Below, in pieces: positions 59,706 through 64,000 of a DNA stretch of 64,000 bases. Origin of the DNA: G963668605 sp963793625 (lineage in GTDB: Bacteria; Acidobacteriota; Terriglobia; Bryobacterales; Bryobacteraceae). Within the stretch, counting starts at the first letter, position 1; each line of letters starts with the position of its first letter. Under the pieces are notes generated by a model. It was not told where the DNA came from and made no database searches. It saw only the letters and a program-made list of their open reading frames with translations. The translations under genes and the position numbers were made by a program. The stretch spans positions 124,001-188,000 of the forward strand of contig CAWCAT010000049.1 in the NCBI GenBank assembly GCA_963793625.1, written 5' to 3'.

Positions 59706-60539
59706 ATGCCTGAAGGCGATACGATTTTTCGCGCCGCACGGACCCTGCAGCGCGCACTCGCGGGCCAAGTGGTGACGCGCTTTGAAACAGTTTTGCCGCA
59801 TCTGGCGCGTGTGCATGAGGACTCACCGATTACCGGCCGCACCGTCGATCTGGTGGATTCAAATGGGAAGTGGCTGATGATGCATTTCTCCGGAGATCTG
59901 ATACTGCTCACGCACATGTTGATGAGCGGCAGCTGGCACATCTACCGACCCGGCGAGCCCTGGCAACGGAGTCGTTATCACATGCGCGTTTTGATCGGCA
60001 CGGCTGATATCCTGGCAGTCGCCTTCAATGTGCCGATCGCGGAGTTCCATACTGAGAAAACGCTAGGCGCCCGCGCGGGCTTCAGCAAGCTCGGGCCTGA
60101 TGTTTTGAAATCGGCTTTCGACGAAGCGGCGGCCGTCGCAAAATTGCATTCGCGGCCCGAGTTAGAAATCGCAGTGGCGCTATTAACCCAGTCCGTGCTG
60201 GCCGGCATAGGCAACGTATTCAAATCTGAGGTGTGCTTCGCGTGCGGGATTCATCCTTTCCGCAGCGTGGCTTCGTTGAGCACTCACGAGTTAGAAAAAG
60301 TCGTAGCAGCTTCGCGAAAACTTATGCTCGCGAATGTGGCGGAGACATCGGGCGACCGTATTCTCACTTACACGGGTTTTCGACGGACCACCGGGCGCAG
60401 TGATCCGTCGGAACGCTTATGGGTGTACGGCCGCGTAGGCCAGCCCTGCCGGCGTTGCGGCACAGCAATTGAATCGCGAAAGCAGGGAGAGGATGCACGG
60501 ATCACTTTCTGGTGTCCGCAGTGCCAGCCGTCTTCATAG
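59706..60539 (+). CDS. nei: Endonuclease VIII-like DNA glycosylase (Nei/Fpg family)
   Basis: 277 residues starting at ATG 59706, chosen because the family needs the N-terminal M-P-E-G-D (catalytic Pro after Met removal, then Glu). The domain includes N-G-K-W-L-M-M-H-F with the conserved Lys, the helix-two-turn-helix segment L-A-G-I-G-N-V-F-K-S-E, and a C-terminal zinc finger C-R-R-C-G...C-P-Q-C. It excises oxidised pyrimidines and nicks the abasic site. It starts one base after the lhr stop. An lhr-nei pair is also known in Mycobacterium, so the two probably act together in repair. Intact. Confidence 0.93.
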   Translation: MPEGDTIFRAARTLQRALAGQVVTRFETVLPHLARVHEDSPITGRTVDLVDSNGKWLMMHFSGDLILLTHMLMSGSWHIYRPGEPWQRSRYHMRVLIGTADILAVAFNVPIAEFHTEKTLGARAGFSKLGPDVLKSAFDEAAAVAKLHSRPELEIAVALLTQSVLAGIGNVFKSEVCFACGIHPFRSVASLSTHELEKVVAASRKLMLANVAETSGDRILTYTGFRRTTGRSDPSERLWVYGRVGQPCRRCGTAIESRKQGEDARITFWCPQCQPSS

Positions 60540-61073
60540 GTGCCCGCAATTCGCGATAAGATTCCGGTTTCATGGACCAGTCACGCCCGACTTACTGAAG
60601 CCGGGACGATACTCGTCGCGCACATGGATATGAAACGGGTGGCCGAGTACGACTCGCATGGGAAAGAGGTCGCTTTCTTCGCCGTGGATAGTCCCTGGTC
60701 AGCCGTGCGGCTAAAGAACGGCAACACGCTGATCGCAACCAATAAGAAGCTGGTTCAGGAACTCGACCCCAAGGGTCGCGTGGTCTGGGAAGTAAAACCG
60801 GATGACGTCCCGGAATACAAGATCTCCGGTTTCCAGATCACGACTCGCCTGCCCAACGGCAACACGCTGGTCAACAACTGGACCAACAGTTGGAGCACGA
60901 CGGTCGATCCATCCAACCCTCCGATTCAGGCATTGGAATTCACTCCAGAAAAGAAACTGGTCTGGGCGCTGCGGGCGTGGACGGAACCGGCAAACCTGGG
61001 TCCTTCTACGATTATTCAATTGCTGGATGCGCCGGGCGTTCCGGAGAACGTTCACTTCGGAGACATCAGGTAG
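60540..61073 (+). pseudogene. Truncated PQQ/arylsulfotransferase-like propeller protein (C-terminal part)
   Basis: 177 residues beginning with GTG immediately after the nei stop. It contains repeated R-L-x-N-G-N-T-L blade motifs (V-R-L-K-N-G-N-T-L-I-A-T, T-R-L-P-N-G-N-T-L-V-N) and ends in I-I-Q-L-L-D-A-P-G, like the C-terminal half of secreted propeller proteins that normally have about 350-400 residues and a signal peptide. Here there is no signal peptide and only about half the blades, so I think the N-terminus was lost. The 3' end overlaps the convergent methyltransferase gene by 22 bases. Confidence 0.55.
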
Positions 61074-61825
61074 GCAATATAGCCGGCAAACAGCACTTCG
61101 TGCGCTTCGCCTTTAAAGACTCGTTGCAGGGTCGCTGCGCACCAGTTACGAATCTCACTCTCCGCGACGCCGTGCCTGATTGCGTTTGCCACGTTCGTTT
61201 CCGTCATTACGTAATCGATGTAGAAATCAGGCTTCAACGTAAGCCCGATTTCGAAATATTCATGAGCGGTCAGCCGGAAGCCGGGGTGGCAACTCCGCAG
61301 CGTCTCCGGGCTGATCGCTTGACCTTCGTGGAGGGGTGGCGGATAGCGGCGCTGGAATTCGGAGTACCACGCGTCGAGACTGGACTCGTTCCGGAAACGC
61401 CGGCCCTCAGAAAAGTCGTAAACCAGCAGCATCCCATCTGGCGAAAGTACGCGCAGAGCTTCCGGGAAAAACAAATCCAGATCCGCATAGTTGAGAGCCC
61501 CAGCGGCTGTCATTAGATCGACCGAACCCGAGCGCAGCGGCAACGCTTCAGCTTTACCCGCTACAAAGAAGGCGTCAGGCGCGACATCGTGTGCCAGGAG
61601 CAGCATGGAAACGGCCGGCTCGATTCCAACGCAGGTTCGCGCGAAGGATTGTAATGCGACCGTGGATAGCCCTGATCCGCAACCGACATCCAGAGCACGC
61701 TCGACCGGTGTTGTGAGCTGAAGATGCTCACGAACCCGCTGCATTATGAGCGGGTGGAGGGCCGGACGGCAGCGGGCGTATCCGGCGGCCATTGCGGACG
61801 TTGCGAATGGATTGGCCATATTCAT
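61052..61825 (-). CDS. Class I SAM-dependent methyltransferase
   Basis: About 257 residues from ATG 61825 (ATG 61819 is also possible). Motif I is A-L-D-V-G-C-G-S-G-L-S-T, followed by G-I-E-P-A-V-S (acidic ribose contact), V-D-L-M-T-A-A-G-A-L-N-Y and the post-motif strand R-V-L-S-P-D-G-M-L-L-V. The UbiE/Methyltransf_11 type is most similar. The substrate cannot be inferred. Intact. Confidence 0.87.
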   Translation of the reverse strand: MNMANPFATSAMAAGYARCRPALHPLIMQRVREHLQLTTPVERALDVGCGSGLSTVALQSFARTCVGIEPAVSMLLLAHDVAPDAFFVAGKAEALPLRSGSVDLMTAAGALNYADLDLFFPEALRVLSPDGMLLVYDFSEGRRFRNESSLDAWYSEFQRRYPPPLHEGQAISPETLRSCHPGFRLTAHEYFEIGLTLKPDFYIDYVMTETNVANAIRHGVAESEIRNWCAATLQRVFKGEAHEVLFAGYIAYLMSPK

Positions 61826-61966
61826 CAAAGTACCAACCAGAGCTGATGGAAGGCGAGCGGTGGCCGAATTCCACCAGCGTGGCTAAAGCCAACCATCTGA
61901 ATCATTTCAGTATTGCTGTGTTTTCATACTGTTGGAATTTGGTCACGAAGTTGCAATGTAGAAGGT

Positions 61967-62959
61967 ATGACTTCTCATGGCAAGTGGTTAGCCGCTGCAA
62001 CATTCGCTCTCTGTCTGACAGGTCCGATTTCAGCGCGCGCTCAGGAAACAAACACGGCCGATGATCAGCCCTCAACCGGCTGGCGAAAATTCGGCGAAAG
62101 ACGGGATTCTGAGCCTCAGCGGCAAGCTCCGCAGGCACAAGATCGGCAACAAGAACCGGAGCCAGGAGGACCGCGAGAAGCAGCGCGAGGGCCTATACCG
62201 TCGCAGCTCTCGCTGCCTGCAGGATCGTGGATCAAGGTACGGGTGGATCAACCGCTCTCGAGTGATCGCAACCGCACAGGCGATACTTTCACCGCCACGC
62301 TGGCGCAACCACTCGTGGTGAACGGCTATGTCATTGCGCGCCGCGGTCAAGCGATCGGCGGACGGGTGGGCGAAGTGCAAAAAGGCGGCAAAGTTAAGGG
62401 AACATCCAGTCTTGGATTTGAACTGACGGAAATCACGTTGGTGGATGGGCAGCAAGTGCCCGTCGTTACCCAACTGATCTCCTATACCGGCGAGACCTCG
62501 ATGGGCCGCGATGCAACCGCAATCGGAACAACAACCGGCATTGGCGCCGCAATTGGGGGTGCTGCCGCTGGAGGCATGGGAGCCGGACTCGGCGCTATCG
62601 CGGGCGCTGCCGCTTCTACGATCGGCGTGTTGTCCACCCGTGGTCGCGCCACGGAAGTGTATCCGGAAGCGGTAGTCAGTTTCCGCACCATGGCGCCACT
62701 CACGGTAGTTACTGAAAACTCAGAACAGGCGTTTCAGCCCGTGCGGCAGGAAGACTACGAACAGAATCACCTTCAACAGCGCGCCGCTGCTCCGCGAATG
62801 GTAGTGGCTCCGCGTCCGTTCTACGGAGACATGTATTACGGCGGCTGGCCCTACTTTTACGGACCTAGCTTCTACTTCTCGTCCGGGCCGCGCTTCTATT
62901 CGAGTTACGGTTACCGCGGGAGTTATGGCCACGGCGGATATCGCGGTCGGCGTCGTTGA
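61967..62959 (+). CDS. Secreted glycine-zipper protein with Tyr/Gly-rich tail
   Basis: 330 residues from ATG 61967 with signal peptide (W-L-A-A-A-T-F-A-L-C-L-T-G) and A-R-A-Q cleavage site. A charged Gln/Glu/Arg-rich linker precedes a beta domain (G-S-W-I-K-V-R-V-D-Q-P-L and L-V-V-N-G-Y-V-I-A-R-R-G). A glycine zipper follows (G-I-G-A-A-I-G-G-A-A-A-G-G-M-G). The last ~45 residues are Tyr/Gly/Phe-rich and end in H-G-G-Y-R-G-R-R-R. Function unknown; the zipper suggests membrane association, as in SlyB-like envelope proteins. Intact. Confidence 0.75.
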   Translation: MTSHGKWLAAATFALCLTGPISARAQETNTADDQPSTGWRKFGERRDSEPQRQAPQAQDRQQEPEPGGPREAARGPIPSQLSLPAGSWIKVRVDQPLSSDRNRTGDTFTATLAQPLVVNGYVIARRGQAIGGRVGEVQKGGKVKGTSSLGFELTEITLVDGQQVPVVTQLISYTGETSMGRDATAIGTTTGIGAAIGGAAAGGMGAGLGAIAGAAASTIGVLSTRGRATEVYPEAVVSFRTMAPLTVVTENSEQAFQPVRQEDYEQNHLQQRAAAPRMVVAPRPFYGDMYYGGWPYFYGPSFYFSSGPRFYSSYGYRGSYGHGGYRGRRR

Positions 62960-62969
62960 TTGGTTGCCT

Positions 62970-63001
62970 GCCTGGTCCCCTGGTACACCAAGGGACCAGG
63001 C
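62970..63001 (+). terminator. Hairpin after the glycine-zipper gene
   Basis: GCCTGGTCCC (62970-62979) pairs perfectly with GGGACCAGGC (62992-63001), and the inner TGGT/ACCA extends the stem with one mismatch. It lies 11 bases after the stop. No T-run follows. Confidence 0.55.
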
Positions 63002-63083
63002 GGCCATTAAGTTCCTCTCATAGAAAGCCTTCCACGTACCGTTCAAAACCCACCAAAACGTCCAAATAACAGGAGAGACGCAT

Positions 63084-63527
63084 ATGCAGATTATCAGCAA
63101 AAAAATGCTTTTGACCTCCACCGCTTTACTGCTGGCACTCGGGACCAGTGCGGTGGCGGATGATCGATATTACGGAGATCAGCGGGGTAGCTGGCAAAGG
63201 AGCGGAAGTCAGGTCAGGGGCAATGAACCAGTCCGCCGCGCACTCTCCGATCTCGACCGGCTCCGTTCCATTCGATACGCGGACGGCCATGAGCGCAAGC
63301 ACATTGAAAACGCGCGGCGCGATCTTGTGCGCTTCGAAGAAAACTGGGCGCGCGGCAAGTTCGATAAGGACCGGCTTGACGGCGCAATTGATCACCTGAA
63401 TCATCTCGCGAACTCCGGCCAGGTGCATCCGCGCGAGCGTGAAGTGATCTATCAAAACGTGCGCGCGCTGCGTGATTTTCGCGCCAGTCGCGGGATCGGC
63501 GGCTACCGAGGCTATCGGCCGTATTAG
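63084..63527 (+). CDS. Small secreted protein of unknown function
   Basis: 147 residues with signal peptide M-Q-I-I-S-K-K-M-L-L-T-S-T-A-L-L-L-A. AGGAGAG eight bases before ATG 63084 is a good ribosome binding site. The mature part is highly charged and helical (L-D-R-L-R-S-I-R, H-I-E-N-A-R-R-D-L-V-R-F) and ends in G-G-Y-R-G-Y-R-P-Y, like the tail of the preceding gene. No known family recognised. Confidence 0.7.
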   Translation: MQIISKKMLLTSTALLLALGTSAVADDRYYGDQRGSWQRSGSQVRGNEPVRRALSDLDRLRSIRYADGHERKHIENARRDLVRFEENWARGKFDKDRLDGAIDHLNHLANSGQVHPREREVIYQNVRALRDFRASRGIGGYRGYRPY

Positions 63528-63857
63528 AAGAGATGAGACCAATAAAAGCCAGCACCGAACCCTAGCGCTGCTACACTGGCACGAACTACGGGCCCCCGCT
63601 GACCGGGCCCGTAGGCAGCCATAGCGAGCTGCTGACTGAATAATTCGGATCAGCATAAAGACCCCCACCAAGTCACCTCCCCCATCCACGCCGGCCCCGG
63701 CAGGCGGCCGCGCAACAGGCAAGTCCACTCCCAGCCGCCGATCGCTCCAGCAGCGGCCAAAACGGCAAGTGCGGACAAGAATGTTCCAGGCGAAAGGGAG
63801 CGTAAAGGCACCCCTGAATAATCGCATTTAAAAAAGATTCAGGCTCTTAAGGTTTAA
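63528..63857. other. Intergenic stretch with a hairpin, before the right-edge gene
   Basis: About 330 bases without a gene. CTACGGGCCC (63586-63595) and GGGCCCGTAG (63605-63614) form a perfect 10-bp hairpin that may end the transcript of the preceding gene. The last ~40 bases (from about 63825) are AT-rich and may hold the promoter of the next gene; no clear -35/-10 pair is seen. Confidence 0.5.
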
Positions 63858-64000
63858 ATGGCGTATATTATCGTCATGCGCCATTGCAAATGGATTTTAG
63901 CCACTGCTTTACTTTTTTTCGCCTCAACATGCCCTGCTACAGCGGCTTTAGATACAACGCCGCCCGTGATAAGTAGCTTCACGCTGACCCCGAACACCGT
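63858..64000 (+). CDS. N-terminus of a secreted protein, cut by the right edge
   Basis: An open frame from ATG 63858, with ATG 63876 in frame as the more likely start, encodes signal peptide C-K-W-I-L-A-T-A-L-L-F-F-A-S-T and then T-T-P-P-V-I-S-S-F-T-L-T-P. The P-P-V-I-S-S-F segment is often seen before Ig-like repeats in large surface proteins. Too little is present to assign a family. Confidence 0.55.
   Translation, partial: MAYIIVMRHCKWILATALLFFASTCPATAALDTTPPVISSFTLTPNT

Overview
The window looks like a chromosomal segment of an acidobacterium, most likely from the Solibacter/Bryobacter side of the phylum. This is inferred from gene content: three large Oar-type TonB-dependent receptors with an N-terminal carboxypeptidase-regulatory-like domain, secreted proteins with a C-terminal domain of the Solibacter type (a 'VVNAASY' opening), tandem DUF1080 domains, a divergent-type S41 peptidase and MacB-like permeases. 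Base composition is GC-rich. I saw no rRNA, tRNA, CRISPR array, integrase or insertion sequence.

Layout. 1-9.1 kb: an M16 zinc peptidase (cut by the left edge), a class A penicillin-binding protein, two tandem MacB-type ABC permeases following a YheT-like hydrolase, and a GAF-ANTAR regulator. 9.2-14.5 kb: an HExxH/TPR protein, a small membrane protein, a decayed catalase, a YbaK-type deacylase, a barrel-less POTRA protein and an FmdB zinc ribbon. 14.6-19.1 kb: smc and uridine kinase. 19.1-32.2 kb: a divergent pair of secreted proteins sharing one beta-sandwich domain (one is an S41 peptidase), a secreted propeller protein, a GNAT acetyltransferase, a VOC protein, and a giant secreted repeat protein of about 2,130 residues. 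32.3-38.7 kb: an M23 peptidase facing a ggt - double-DUF1080 - heparinase operon. 38.8-55 kb: a PAS histidine kinase, then an uptake region with three Oar-type receptors, a Tat-exported DegT aminotransferase, a ROK regulator with a candidate operator, and an alkaline phosphatase. 55-64 kb: the repair pair lhr-nei, a truncated propeller ORF, a methyltransferase, two small secreted proteins and the start of a third at the right edge.

Many genes that should be intact, including the essential smc, carry single-base indels. Family-length protein can be recovered by switching frame, and several indels fall in homopolymers. I read most of these as sequence errors, concentrated at 1-18.7 kb, 31-35 kb and 52-55 kb. 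The catalase is different: it has three internal deletions and is a real pseudogene or an assembly collapse. Coordinates for frameshifted genes are for the whole reconstructed gene.

Functionally the segment is about the envelope and nutrient scavenging: peptidoglycan synthesis and turnover (PBP, M23), polymer breakdown (heparinase, DUF1080, GGT, phosphatase), outer-membrane uptake under probable ROK control, and secreted adhesive or binding proteins. I found no convincing new defence or mobile system. The best candidates for something undescribed are the Tat-exported aminotransferase in the receptor cluster, the giant repeat protein, and the divergent pair with the S41 protein that lacks the expected nucleophile.
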